The notes beneath the pieces were generated by a model. The model searched no databases, was not told where the DNA came from, and was given only the letters and a program-made list of their open reading frames with translations. A stretch of DNA of 64,000 nucleotides from NCBI GenBank assembly GCA_002490775.1, contig DKUR01000063.1, positions 1-64,000 on the forward strand, in the 5' to 3' direction. Origin of the DNA: Lachnospiraceae bacterium UBA7199 (GTDB taxonomy: Bacteria; Bacillota; Clostridia; Lachnospirales; Lachnospiraceae). The position numbers and the translations under genes were made by a program. Position 1 is the first letter of the stretch. Each line of letters begins with the position of its first letter. This document shows positions 1 to 9,845 of the stretch, in pieces.

Positions 1-1
1 A

Positions 2-412
2 CTTAAACTGGAAGACGGTACTACTAAAATTTTCCTGAATATGACCAGTAAAAATGGTTCAAAAGAATTGGTAAGTCTGTTACAATATATGAAGAACACG
101 GACATAAGCAATCCGGAAATTCAGGTAAGGGATAAACGCCTGCTGGAATTGGATAAAATCGTAACCAAAGTGAAGGAATCAGAAGAATGGGAGGCAGTGA
201 AAATGGACATTCTTGATATTGGTATTCAGAAAGGAATGGAGCAAGGAATAGAGCAGGGAATTGAGCGTGGACTTGAAACAGGAATCAAGGCTCTTATAGA
301 AACCTGCAAGAAATTCCAAATTTCCAAAGAAGATGCAAGGAACCAGATCATGGAGAATTTTGAACTGACAGAAGAGAAAGCAAACGAATACATTAAGAAA
401 TGCTGGAAGTGA
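2..412 (+). CDS. Rpn/PD-(D/E)XK nuclease family transposase-like protein, C-terminal part
   Basis: The reading frame is open from the first complete codon at position 2, so the gene begins upstream of the window and only about the last 136 residues are visible. The ATG at 41 is probably internal because in-frame codons continue upstream of it. The visible part is charged and helical, with a repeated K/E-G-M/I-E-Q-G segment (about residues 70-85 counted from that ATG) and a helical C-terminus. This tail is typical of Rpn-family recombination-promoting nucleases and the related putative transposases, which are often present in many copies in Lachnospiraceae. The catalytic PD-(D/E)XK core would lie outside the window, so activity cannot be judged. 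A terminator-like hairpin follows at 454-507. Confidence 0.6.
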   Translation, partial: LKLEDGTTKIFLNMTSKNGSKELVSLLQYMKNTDISNPEIQVRDKRLLELDKIVTKVKESEEWEAVKMDILDIGIQKGMEQGIEQGIERGLETGIKALIETCKKFQISKEDARNQIMENFELTEEKANEYIKKCWK

Positions 413-453
413 TTTTAGGTACTAAAGATTATATAAAATGATGCATAGCAGAA

Positions 454-507
454 AATACCAGAGCCCGTATTTGATATTTCAAACAGGCTCTGGTATTGTA
501 TTTTATT
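454..507 (+). terminator. Probable intrinsic terminator after the Rpn-like gene
   Basis: Two 12-base arms, AATACCAGAGCC (454-465) and GGCTCTGGTATT (486-497), are perfectly complementary. They are followed by a T-rich but interrupted stretch (gtattttatt). The position 40 bases after the stop codon fits a terminator separating this gene from the sortase cassette. Confidence 0.6.
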
Positions 508-559
508 GGGATTCTGTAACTTGCAGGGAGAAAACCTGCACAATATGTTGACAAAATAC

Positions 560-587
560 TTGAATAAATTTCGAGATGTAGTAAAAT
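560..587 (+). promoter_or_regulatory. Possible promoter of the sortase/LRR cassette
   Basis: TTGAAT at 560-565 and TAAAAT at 582-587 are separated by 16 bases. A perfect TTGACA lies just upstream at 548-553, but no good -10 sits 17 bases from it. The element lies 33 bases before the sortase start codon in the only non-coding gap ahead of the cassette. The match is weak. Confidence 0.3.
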
Positions 588-619
588 AAATTATATATGC
601 GATAAAGGAGAGGTGTGCC

Positions 620-1828
620 ATGTCGGCAGATGACCTGATGGTTGGCGGCAGACGTTTCCGCACCCGCGCGGATTATGAGGCCGCATTAAGAGACGAAAAG
701 AAGATCAAAAGCATCAAGACGAAAATAGATTTAAATAATCCCAAGCAGCTATATGAGCTCTTTGGAGAAATGCAAAGTGGAGCTTACCGCTTTGAGTCGG
801 CACTGGGAAATGATTTTGATGATGAGATTTTTGAGAAAATTGAAGAATTAAAAAAGCAGGGTATTACAGCAGAGAATGCCGGTGATGCATTAAAAGGAAA
901 GAAAAAGAAGAAAAAGTCAAATAAGACAGCAAATAAATCGTCTGCAAAAAAGAATAACAATACAGACGGGAAAACAGCAAAGAACGTCAATCTGAAAGAT
1001 TTTGACAAGAATATGCAGACGCAGGTACTGTTGGAATTGTATAAAAGAGAGAGGAACCGAAAGATAATCGTAGTTTTGGCCTCTATTGTAGCTGTTGCAA
1101 GCTTTGCCTATTTTGGGGTTTATTATTATAACAGCGCCAGAACAAGCATGAGTTATGATCAGCTTGCAGAATTAAAGGGAAGTGATGCTCTTGTCAGCAA
1201 TCAGGAGAAGAACACTTTTTCTATACATAAAGAAGCAATTCAACTGCCCGATGTACTTGATGAATATAAAACTTTATATGAAAAGAATAAAAAGCTAATT
1301 GGATGGCTTAAAATTGACGATACAAATATAGATTACCCTGTAATGCAGACAGATAACAATGAGTACTATCTGGATCATAATTTTAATCAGGAGCATGATA
1401 ATAATGGCAGCCTGTTTTTGGACTGTGACTGTAATATCTATCCCAGGTCAACGAACCTGATCATATATGGACATCATATGAAGTCCGGCAATATGTTCGG
1501 CAACTTGCAGCAATATGCAAAGGAGTCCTACGGAAAGTCTCATTCTCTGATACAGTTTGACAGTATCTACGAAAAGGCAACGTATCAGGTAATGTACGTA
1601 TTCCGCTCACAGGTGTATAACGAGGATGATCTGGTTTTTAAGTATTATCAGTTTATTAATGCAAATTCAGAAGAGGAATTTGATTCTTATATGAGGGAAA
1701 TGGCAGCCATGAGTCTGTATGACACGGAAGTGACTGCAAGTTACGGAGACAGTCTTCTAACCCTGTCAACCTGTGATAATTCACAGACAGACGGAAGATT
1801 TGTGGTTGTGGCGAAAAGAATTAAGTAA
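620..1828 (+). CDS. srtB: Class B sortase with N-terminal cytoplasmic extension
   Basis: Membrane-bound cysteine transpeptidase that cleaves a C-terminal sorting motif and joins the protein to the cell wall. The catalytic domain fills the C-terminal half (about residues 220-402). It carries the catalytic His in YGHHM (H285), the catalytic Cys in LSTC (C385) and the Arg in DGRF (R393). A single membrane segment lies near residues 150-171. Ahead of it is a cytoplasmic region of about 145 residues, comprising a small N-terminal domain and a very lysine-rich linker, unusual beside a typical sortase B of about 250 residues. The ATG at 620 follows a good GGAGAGGTG ribosome site. Two LRR proteins with matching sorting signals follow 18 bases downstream and are its likely substrates. 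Confidence 0.93.
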   Translation: MSADDLMVGGRRFRTRADYEAALRDEKKIKSIKTKIDLNNPKQLYELFGEMQSGAYRFESALGNDFDDEIFEKIEELKKQGITAENAGDALKGKKKKKKSNKTANKSSAKKNNNTDGKTAKNVNLKDFDKNMQTQVLLELYKRERNRKIIVVLASIVAVASFAYFGVYYYNSARTSMSYDQLAELKGSDALVSNQEKNTFSIHKEAIQLPDVLDEYKTLYEKNKKLIGWLKIDDTNIDYPVMQTDNNEYYLDHNFNQEHDNNGSLFLDCDCNIYPRSTNLIIYGHHMKSGNMFGNLQQYAKESYGKSHSLIQFDSIYEKATYQVMYVFRSQVYNEDDLVFKYYQFINANSEEEFDSYMREMAAMSLYDTEVTASYGDSLLTLSTCDNSQTDGRFVVVAKRIK

Positions 1829-1846
1829 CCTAAAAGGAGTATTATA

Positions 1847-4800
1847 ATGAAAAAGGGTGCAAAGAAGAAAAACAGAAAATTGCGCAGACAGGTCAGAAAA
1901 ACGGTTGGTGCGTTGTTTATGGCTTCTGCTATAGTGGTGGCAGCGATTCCAGTTCAGGATGTAAGTGCGAATCCAGATGATAATGCAACTGCTAATATTA
2001 AAGTTGCTGTTGTTGACAAAAATATGGATACTTCTGTTACGGACTATTATTTTTCAAATGCAACGAAACCATTTGAAATTGATGTGCCTCATGCCCACGA
2101 TTCCAAAGATCCAAATGAAAAAATAGTATATACATCCGGAGATGGTGCATATCAGTTTGTATATATGGATCCAAGTGGTTCAGGTATGAACAAGGTTGCT
2201 GTTATTTTACAATATAATGGGGGTTATCTTGAAGATAATAAATTGGTTATCCCAGACTCATTAGAAGCATATAGAAAATATACAGATAATGTGTCTGCAA
2301 GTGATTTTTGCCTTGTTACTAAAAATAATAGCTTTCTGCATTATCAGGCAACTGTCCGAATACGAGAAAATGGTGATGTTGGTGAGTACATGTATAATGT
2401 TAAAGATGTCACTGATGCAAATAGTGAAACCGGCTATAAATTAGTTCCACAAAGAGATTTGAGTCCATGGAAAGAATGGGGAGATGATGCTTTTGCATGG
2501 GTAGAAAAAGTGGAAAAGGATGTAACCAATGAAGAAACTGGCGAGACAACAAAAGTAACGGTAGATGTTCCGCATGAGGTATTTGCAGCTACAAAAGTAG
2601 ATTATCTTCCTTGTTATTATGAAACAAGGGAAGATAAAAAAGATGGGAATGATAGTTGGGGACATTTAACAGATAGACAATTATATTATCTTGATGCCGA
2701 TGGTAAGTATCAGACAGCAGGAGGAAGTTCAGACTATCAACGAATTGACGCAAGCGTAGAATATATTGGTTCAGAGAAAGTTACAGGAGATGCTGGGGGC
2801 AAGTGGATATTAAATGGCGAGATTACAAATCCGAAGGATGGTGTTTTTGCGGAAGAAGGTAATATACGTACACTTATTATAAGTGAAAATATTAAAGGAA
2901 TTAGTGATTATGCTTTTTATGGCTGTACCAACCTTGAAAATATTGAATTGAATAATGGCTTGGAGTACATAGGAAATGGAGCTTTTGCTGAATGTATACG
3001 TTTAGAGTCATGTACAATAGATCCTTTTGCTAATGCAAAAGTGCTTGGAAAAGACGCATTTTATAATTGTCGTGATTTGACTGAATTTATAATACCGAAT
3101 GGTTTACAAGCTATAGGAGATAATTGCTTTGAAGGGTGTGCTGCATTAGCTAAAATTGATTTTAGTGGAAGTACCGGTAGTGGAAATACATCATTACGAA
3201 TATTAGGCTATCATCTATTTAAAGATTGTCGTGCGTTAAGTGAAGTCACTTTCCCACTTTATTATGAAGAAGAAGACATAGATGTTGATATGTTTGAGGG
3301 GTGTACTTCTTTGCGAAAAATTATAGTTCCAGCGGTTAATACAAAGCTTAGGATTGGTGTATTTCATGTAACAGGAAATACAGGAGGTTATCCAGCATGT
3401 CATGCAAGCGCCGCAGAAGGATGGGAGAAATTTAGAAATACTGTCTCTCAAAGTTTTTACTTTGAAGGTGCAAGAGATTCTGGTATTCACGATTCGGCTA
3501 AAGAAGGATCAGTAGCGTTTAAATATGCAGGGGAAGATCTATATGAGAAGATAATGTATGAAAGAGATGCATTGCTTGATGCAAGTGATAGCACTGGAGA
3601 AAAGAGAAGTGCACAGGTAACTTATCAGGTAAACAGCAAAAATGAATTAGTCCATTTTCAAATTAATACGTATATAGATAATAATAAAAAAATATCTTAC
3701 CGTCCAGAAAATATTACTATTCCAGAAGAAATTGGACCATATCATATTTCATCTATAGGTGCAGGAAGTTTTAATAATAATTGCTATTTAAATCGTATTA
3801 CGATTCCAGCGTCAGTGACATCTATAGGTGCAAATGCTTTTGTCGGATGCCATAATCTTAGTACAGTAATATTTACGGATGCAACGACAATTAAATCCAT
3901 TGGAGCAGATGCATTTAAAACGCAGGAAGGAACCACATGTAAGCATGGACTGTATCCGGGTAATCAAAAGGATGATGATGGTAATGAAATAAAAGATAGT
4001 TCTGGTAAACCTATTCCGTTACCGAAACCGGAGTTGTATTTTGTGGGTGCGATGATGAATGATGACGGAACTGATACAGAACCGTTCAAGTTTGCCATGA
4101 ATGGAAGCAGCAATATTAATAATACTAATCAGGAAAAAATTTGGATTACTTGTCATAGCGGATGGCCTACTAATTTAGAGGTACAATATTATTTTGATCC
4201 AGATACAAGTTCAGGTGAAGCGCAACTGATAGGCTATCCCAGGTATGAGATGTTGAATAATGCTGCAAAAGCAGCAGCATGGGTAAAGTCACTTCCATAT
4301 GTTACAAGTAACAATGAAGAAGAATATTTAAATATGGTTATTAAAGCTACTCAATATTGGGAGGCTGCCGATAAAACTGGGTTGACACAACCTACGGAAA
4401 ATGAAATGGCAATAGTGGCTTCAGCGTTAAATGTTGTGATTCCTTCTAGTGTTGACAGCATTAAATCAGGACTGTTTTCCGGCTATACATATGATAAAGA
4501 TGGAAAACCTGTTCAAGTTGATGAAAACCGAAACCCTATATTGGTTAATGATGATGGAAGTAGTATACGTTATGATGAGGCAGGAAATCAAGTTAAGGTT
4601 AATGCAGATGGTACTTGTAAACCTAATGTGGATTCTAACGGTGCAGAGATACCTTTAGTACCAATTATTGAAACGGATACAAAATTAGAGAGTATTTTGA
4701 TAAATGGTCTTAGTGGTGGTGTAAATGAAATTGAGCCTTATACGTTTAAGGATTGTATCGGTTTGAAAAACGCTGATATTATTGGCAGCAGCCTGATTAA

Positions 4801-7039
4801 TGATTATGCATTTGAAGATTGTACAAATTTGTCAAATGTTGCATTGGGATCAAGACTAAAGGATACAGGAAAGCGACCTTTTAAAGGCTGCGAAAATTTG
4901 AGTGGTATAACTTGTGTTGAACCATCACAATTCAAATATGATAGTGGTATTTTATATCGTAACATTGGGAATGGATGGGAAATAGTAGAATGTTTGGAGA
5001 ACAGAGGAGCACTTAATGGTACGGGATTATATAATGTTGGGCCAGATGAGTTAACAGGAGTGACAGCTATTAAAGATGAGGCATTTACAGATTGTACAGA
5101 AATTGGCCAGATAGATTTATCCAAAACTACAGTTGATATTATTCCAGAGAGCTGTTTTAAAAATATGCAATTAAGCAGTATTTATTTACCCAGTACCTTG
5201 AAGGCGATTGAAAAAGATGCTTTTAAGGGAAATGATGTTAACCGCTTTATTGTTTACTTTAAAGGAGATCCGATTACTTGGGAAGATGATCAGTTTGAGC
5301 CGAAGAATCCTGATAAGCAGATAGTTATTTTTCAATGCCTTGATAAATCTAATGCGTATTATTATGCAGAAAAATATCCTTATATTAATGCCAGTGATGA
5401 AGAAGTGTATCTGGAGTTTGAAGTAATATTTTGGAATCTTCCAGATTGGCCGAATATGAATAATCAAGTATTGGTTGATAAGCAGACTGTACGGGCTGGT
5501 GAAGATGCAGTACCGCCAAAAGAAAATCCTACCTGTAATAATCCAAAGCTTTCGTTTGTTGGGTGGAGTAATTATGCAAATATACAAAAAAATACAGATG
5601 TTTTTGCACAATATGATTCGCCTGAGTTTAAAGTGGAATTTATAGATGGTTATTCTTATACAGTGTTAAAAACAGAGTATGTTAAGTATGGGCAGAGCGC
5701 GACCCCGCCTGCCGAGGAAACTCTTCCTAAACATGAAGGCCAGATGTTTGTAGGATGGGATAAAGAATATTATAATATAACATCAGATATTACCATTATA
5801 GCAAAGTATGTAGATAATTCGGGAGATTCGAACAGGCATAAAGTAACTTTTTATGATGATGATGGAAAAGAGTTATTTTATCAGTATGTAAATGATGGAG
5901 ATGCACCCTTACCTGCACAAGCACCTGTGAAAGCAGGATATACATTTGTGAAATGGGTATGGACGCCTCCAGAGTCAGCAACAAGTGTAAAGCAGGATAC
6001 ATCTGTGGTGGCACAGTATGAAAAGGGGGGAGGCAGTTCAGGAGGTAATCCGGGTGGCAATCCAAGTGGCAACCCCGGAGGTTCATCTGATCCAAATGCA
6101 ACCAGATCACCGGGCGGCTCATCCTCACCTTCCGCTTCACCCTCATCCTCACCGGAGGTTACCAAATATACGGTATCTGTATCAGGAGGAAGCGGCAGCG
6201 GAAGATATGCGGCTGGTGAAATTGTAGCAGTAAATGCTTACTATATGGGAGAAGGGCAGGCTTTTGACCGCTGGACTTCATCTACAGCAGGGGTAGGATT
6301 TTCTAATCCCAATGCCACATCAGCTACCTTTACTATGCCGGCAGCCAATGTAGCAATTACTGCCACTTACAAGACCGGAAGCGGTACAGCATCAAATAGT
6401 GCTGGCGGCGGCAGTGGAGCCGGAGCAGGAGGAAGTTCCGGCGGCAGTGGAACTACAAGTAATAATGGAACTACGGTAGAAGTGACTAAACCGGGTATTT
6501 CCAATACAAACTATGCAGGCGCTACGGTAAGCGGAGCAACAGATAATTTTATTGTTAAGGTCACAGAAGACCAGTCGGCAACAGATGCTGTAGTTGCAGC
6601 ATTACAGGCAAGGTATGGAGATATCAGCAGAATTCAGTATCTGCCTATGGATATCAGTTTATATGATTCCACTGGGCGGACCAGAATTGCGGATACTACA
6701 GGAATTACGGTTAATTTAACACTTCCATTGCCGGACGATTTGGTACAGTATGCAGGAAACAATAAGGTTGCAGCAATTTCTAATGGAGCATTAGAGGATT
6801 TGAATGTAAGATTTACCACAGTAGGCGGCGTACCTTGTGTGAACTTTACAGCCACTCATTTTTCGCCCTATGTAATTTATGTGGATACGGCAAATCTGAC
6901 AGAAGCAACCATTGATACTACGCCAAAGACAGGCGATCCGATTCATCCTAAATGGTTCCTTGCTCTTGGAATGGCATGTATTTCACTGGTATTGTTCTTT
7001 AAACGCGATAAGGTAGTAGTTAAATCAAAAACAGCATAG
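1847..7039 (+). CDS. Giant BspA-like LRR surface protein with TPKTGD sorting signal
   Basis: Secreted, probably wall-anchored protein of 1730 residues. A basic N-terminus and hydrophobic core (about residues 25-42) form a signal peptide. LRR_5/BspA-type repeats (pattern I-x-x-x-A-F-x-G/D-C-x-x-L) run in several blocks between about residues 330 and 1130, broken by Asp-rich inserts near 700 and 880-930. Three InlB-B/Flg_new-like repeats (about 1190-1390) follow, then a Gly/Ser/Pro linker, a divergent InlB-like repeat, and a C-terminal domain shared with the next gene. The end holds TPKTGD, IHPKWFLALG, a hydrophobic segment and a basic tail, which together make a sortase signal. Ribosome site AAGGAG precedes the ATG. 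The LRR part is visibly richer in A/T-ending codons than the C-terminal part, suggesting a mosaic gene. The ligand is unknown; adhesion is an inference from the family. Confidence 0.88.
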   Translation: MKKGAKKKNRKLRRQVRKTVGALFMASAIVVAAIPVQDVSANPDDNATANIKVAVVDKNMDTSVTDYYFSNATKPFEIDVPHAHDSKDPNEKIVYTSGDGAYQFVYMDPSGSGMNKVAVILQYNGGYLEDNKLVIPDSLEAYRKYTDNVSASDFCLVTKNNSFLHYQATVRIRENGDVGEYMYNVKDVTDANSETGYKLVPQRDLSPWKEWGDDAFAWVEKVEKDVTNEETGETTKVTVDVPHEVFAATKVDYLPCYYETREDKKDGNDSWGHLTDRQLYYLDADGKYQTAGGSSDYQRIDASVEYIGSEKVTGDAGGKWILNGEITNPKDGVFAEEGNIRTLIISENIKGISDYAFYGCTNLENIELNNGLEYIGNGAFAECIRLESCTIDPFANAKVLGKDAFYNCRDLTEFIIPNGLQAIGDNCFEGCAALAKIDFSGSTGSGNTSLRILGYHLFKDCRALSEVTFPLYYEEEDIDVDMFEGCTSLRKIIVPAVNTKLRIGVFHVTGNTGGYPACHASAAEGWEKFRNTVSQSFYFEGARDSGIHDSAKEGSVAFKYAGEDLYEKIMYERDALLDASDSTGEKRSAQVTYQVNSKNELVHFQINTYIDNNKKISYRPENITIPEEIGPYHISSIGAGSFNNNCYLNRITIPASVTSIGANAFVGCHNLSTVIFTDATTIKSIGADAFKTQEGTTCKHGLYPGNQKDDDGNEIKDSSGKPIPLPKPELYFVGAMMNDDGTDTEPFKFAMNGSSNINNTNQEKIWITCHSGWPTNLEVQYYFDPDTSSGEAQLIGYPRYEMLNNAAKAAAWVKSLPYVTSNNEEEYLNMVIKATQYWEAADKTGLTQPTENEMAIVASALNVVIPSSVDSIKSGLFSGYTYDKDGKPVQVDENRNPILVNDDGSSIRYDEAGNQVKVNADGTCKPNVDSNGAEIPLVPIIETDTKLESILINGLSGGVNEIEPYTFKDCIGLKNADIIGSSLINDYAFEDCTNLSNVALGSRLKDTGKRPFKGCENLSGITCVEPSQFKYDSGILYRNIGNGWEIVECLENRGALNGTGLYNVGPDELTGVTAIKDEAFTDCTEIGQIDLSKTTVDIIPESCFKNMQLSSIYLPSTLKAIEKDAFKGNDVNRFIVYFKGDPITWEDDQFEPKNPDKQIVIFQCLDKSNAYYYAEKYPYINASDEEVYLEFEVIFWNLPDWPNMNNQVLVDKQTVRAGEDAVPPKENPTCNNPKLSFVGWSNYANIQKNTDVFAQYDSPEFKVEFIDGYSYTVLKTEYVKYGQSATPPAEETLPKHEGQMFVGWDKEYYNITSDITIIAKYVDNSGDSNRHKVTFYDDDGKELFYQYVNDGDAPLPAQAPVKAGYTFVKWVWTPPESATSVKQDTSVVAQYEKGGGSSGGNPGGNPSGNPGGSSDPNATRSPGGSSSPSASPSSSPEVTKYTVSVSGGSGSGRYAAGEIVAVNAYYMGEGQAFDRWTSSTAGVGFSNPNATSATFTMPAANVAITATYKTGSGTASNSAGGGSGAGAGGSSGGSGTTSNNGTTVEVTKPGISNTNYAGATVSGATDNFIVKVTEDQSATDAVVAALQARYGDISRIQYLPMDISLYDSTGRTRIADTTGITVNLTLPLPDDLVQYAGNNKVAAISNGALEDLNVRFTTVGGVPCVNFTATHFSPYVIYVDTANLTEATIDTTPKTGDPIHPKWFLALGMACISLVLFFKRDKVVVKSKTA

Positions 7040-7047
7040 GAGTTCCT

Positions 7048-9783
7048 ATGAATAAGAAAATTGCAAAAACTTTGGGGACACTGCTGCTGCTTACAGCAGT
7101 AGCGGTTACCCAGGTACCTGTATCAGATGTGGAAGCGGTGGCGTCTGCATCTGATTTTCAGATGAATGGAAATAAATTAGTGAAGTATTCAGGCACGTCG
7201 GAAGTCGTGTCTATTCCTGATGATGTAAGAGAAATCGGGGAAGAAGCCTTTGCAGGCAATGATAATATTGTTAAAGTCAATATAGGCGGAAAAGTGAAAT
7301 CCATCGGCTATCGGGCCTTTGCCGACTGTGACAGTCTGCGTACGATTGCAGTAGGCGATAGTGTGGAGGAGATTGGAACTGCGGCTTTTAGTAATAATAA
7401 AGAGCTGACCAATGTGGCGCTTGGTACACAGGTGAGAAAAGTTGGAAATGGCGTTTTTGCTGGATGCAGCCAGTTAGCTGATCTGTCTGTTTCCGCAGGA
7501 AATACTTATTTATTGTATTCAAATGGTGTTTTATACGATAGTGAACAGACTAAAGTGTATGCACTTATGCCGGCCTGCCAGCGGGGGGCCTATACACTGC
7601 CGGGGACAGTTACAGAAATTGCCGGATATGCTTTCTGGGGCAATCCTTATCTGGAAAAGGTAACTTTAGGCAGTGGTTTAAATGAAGTAAGCGCCTATGC
7701 TTTTTCTAACTGTATCAACTTAAAGGAAGTGGATATCCCTTTAACTGTAAGGGGAATTGGAGCGAAAGCTTTTGAGGATTGTGTGAATCTTTCCAACGTT
7801 ATTTTACCTGATTCTATGGCTGTTATAAGCAGCACTGCCTTTGATGGGTGCCCAAATGTAAGTTTTACAGCTACGCCGGGTACTTATGGCGCGGAATTTG
7901 CGGCGGCATTACAGAAATCTGAGGTAGAGGAAGTTGAATATGAGGATGTGCAGGATGCAGAGGTGGTAGATGCAGATGCAATTTCCAATGATGCGGGCAC
8001 GGATGATGCCATGCACCCTAATGCCAATGTAACACCAACTCCTTCACCGGAGCTTGTAACGGAGACAGAGATTATTAATAATAAGACTTTATTAGGGGAA
8101 TCCAGCATTGTTTCCGGCAGAGCGGTAGTATTTATTGATAATAGACAATCCAGTGTATTAAATGGTGATCAGTCAGCCGGAAGGGTAGATTTGGCAAATA
8201 TAGCAAATGAGGGAGCTGAAACAGATCAGAGTAATATCAGTCAAATGAGTGATGGAGAGAAGGTTGGAAGTCTGTTGGCTGATAATGCCCAAAAAGGAAA
8301 GGATTTTCCTAAATATACCATTGTGGATGGTACAAAGATAGCTTCTCAGGCATTTTATCAAAATAACGACCTTTCTGAATATACGATAGAGGAAGGAATC
8401 ACTGAGATTGGTGAATTTGCTTTTGCAAGATCGGGGATTACTTCAGTTACGATTCCTGAAGGTGTCACGAAAATAGGGTACGGAGCTTTTTATCACTGTG
8501 ATAAATTAAGTGAAGTGATCCTGCCGGATTCTGTAACAGAAATAGAATTATATGCTTTTGACCAAACCCCCTGGGTTACTGATATGAAGACAGCCACATA
8601 TCCTTATTTGATTGCAGGAGACGGGATATTGATTGCTTATGCAGGCAATGATAGTGTAATTAATATTCCAGATGGTGTGAAGCAGATTGGCCCTGGCGTA
8701 TTTAAGGAGCATATGGGAATCATAGCTGTTAATATTCCAGATACGGTGGAAGTGATCTGTGAAGAGGCTTTTATGAACTGCCGGAATTTGAAGACAGTAA
8801 ATGGCGCAAGGAATCTGATTAAGGTAAAGGATCGTGCTTTTATGAATTGTCCTTTATCTCAGGTAGTGATCCCATCTTCCATGCAGGAGGTTGGATTGGG
8901 GGCTTATGCGTTGGTTAATGGAACAGATACAGTTGTGTTTGAGGGTAATACGCTGCCAAAGCTTTCTATGGAAAGCAGTGCCATGCGTCTTGCAAATCAA
9001 GATTACCGCACTTACGCCTTTAACAATATCAGGAATGCAATTATTCCCGATGATGTCAATGAATTGAATGGGACAGTACTAGAAGAAGGAACTTATGGAT
9101 ACAATGGAATTATTGTGACACAGTCTGGTGCCCAGACAGCCGATTATCGGAGTGGTGTTTTGAAAGAAACCGGAAACGGAGTGGTGCTGGATTTAAGTGG
9201 CAGCAGTATAAAAGATACAGATGGTGCTATGGCGACTATTCCGGGGAGCAGTGGCATTTATATGCTTAAGATTACGGATTCTGAAGATGCAGCAGAGAGA
9301 ATTTCAGCTGCCTATGGAGAACTGTATGGGGGCAGGACGCCGGCAGGGCTTCGGGCATATGATATGTCTCTTTATGATGATTCAGGAACGATTCCAATTA
9401 CCAGACTTGGAAAGCAGTATATTACCGTTCAGTTTAAGCTGCCGGCAGGTACAGCAACAGATAACCTGCATGTAGTGACTTTAGATCAGGATGGACAGTT
9501 GGAAGCTTTAGAGCATCGGATTGTGGGACTGGAGGATGGTGCCTATATTCAGTTTACCACCAGCCATTTTTCGCCTCTTGGTATTTATAGCTATTCAGGT
9601 GTTAACGGTCAGGCGGTAGTAACAAATGGTCAGGCAGTGATCACCAGCTTATCTGGAAACAAAGATGACACACCGGATACAGGAGATTTTATTCATCCCA
9701 AATGGTTTCTTGCATTAGGGCTTTTTGCTGGTGCGGTGGCGCTTTTCTTCTATCAGGGAAAGCGTGGAAGAAAAATTAAATAG
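7048..9783 (+). CDS. BspA-like LRR surface protein with TPDTGD sorting signal
   Basis: Second secreted LRR protein of the cassette, 911 residues. It has an N-terminal signal peptide (about residues 1-31). A first LRR_5 block (about 45-285) is followed by an acidic, threonine/proline-containing spacer (about 290-420) and a second LRR_5 block (about 430-640). The C-terminal domain (about 690-860) resembles that of the preceding protein, with a shared S-L-Y-D-x-x-G segment and a T-x-H-F-S-P motif. The C-terminus carries TPDTGD, IHPKWFLALG, a hydrophobic stretch and the basic tail GKRGRKIK, the same signal layout as its neighbour. Its ribosome site overlaps the stop codon of the first LRR gene (8-base gap), so the two are probably translationally coupled and anchored by the same sortase. 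Confidence 0.88.
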   Translation: MNKKIAKTLGTLLLLTAVAVTQVPVSDVEAVASASDFQMNGNKLVKYSGTSEVVSIPDDVREIGEEAFAGNDNIVKVNIGGKVKSIGYRAFADCDSLRTIAVGDSVEEIGTAAFSNNKELTNVALGTQVRKVGNGVFAGCSQLADLSVSAGNTYLLYSNGVLYDSEQTKVYALMPACQRGAYTLPGTVTEIAGYAFWGNPYLEKVTLGSGLNEVSAYAFSNCINLKEVDIPLTVRGIGAKAFEDCVNLSNVILPDSMAVISSTAFDGCPNVSFTATPGTYGAEFAAALQKSEVEEVEYEDVQDAEVVDADAISNDAGTDDAMHPNANVTPTPSPELVTETEIINNKTLLGESSIVSGRAVVFIDNRQSSVLNGDQSAGRVDLANIANEGAETDQSNISQMSDGEKVGSLLADNAQKGKDFPKYTIVDGTKIASQAFYQNNDLSEYTIEEGITEIGEFAFARSGITSVTIPEGVTKIGYGAFYHCDKLSEVILPDSVTEIELYAFDQTPWVTDMKTATYPYLIAGDGILIAYAGNDSVINIPDGVKQIGPGVFKEHMGIIAVNIPDTVEVICEEAFMNCRNLKTVNGARNLIKVKDRAFMNCPLSQVVIPSSMQEVGLGAYALVNGTDTVVFEGNTLPKLSMESSAMRLANQDYRTYAFNNIRNAIIPDDVNELNGTVLEEGTYGYNGIIVTQSGAQTADYRSGVLKETGNGVVLDLSGSSIKDTDGAMATIPGSSGIYMLKITDSEDAAERISAAYGELYGGRTPAGLRAYDMSLYDDSGTIPITRLGKQYITVQFKLPAGTATDNLHVVTLDQDGQLEALEHRIVGLEDGAYIQFTTSHFSPLGIYSYSGVNGQAVVTNGQAVITSLSGNKDDTPDTGDFIHPKWFLALGLFAGAVALFFYQGKRGRKIK

Positions 9784-9804
9784 TTTTAAGGTAGAACTGT
9801 TAAG

Positions 9805-9845
9805 AACTCCCGGCATATCATAAATTAAAAAGCCGGGAGTTTTTT
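9805..9845 (+). terminator. Intrinsic terminator of the LRR cassette, overlapping the protease ribosome site
   Basis: The arms AACTCCCGGC (9805-9814) and GCCGGGAGTT (9832-9841) form a 10-bp stem followed by a run of Ts to 9845. The protease ATG begins at the next base. The 3' arm contains GGGAG (9835-9839), six bases before that ATG, so the same sequence can act as a Shine-Dalgarno site that would be hidden when the hairpin forms. Confidence 0.85.

Noticed and set aside
5796..6165. Overlapping minus-strand reading frames of about 94 and 118 residues
   Set aside because: They are antisense to the Gly/Ser/Pro-rich linker and InlB-like repeats of the LRR gene, have low-complexity composition, and lack ribosome sites.
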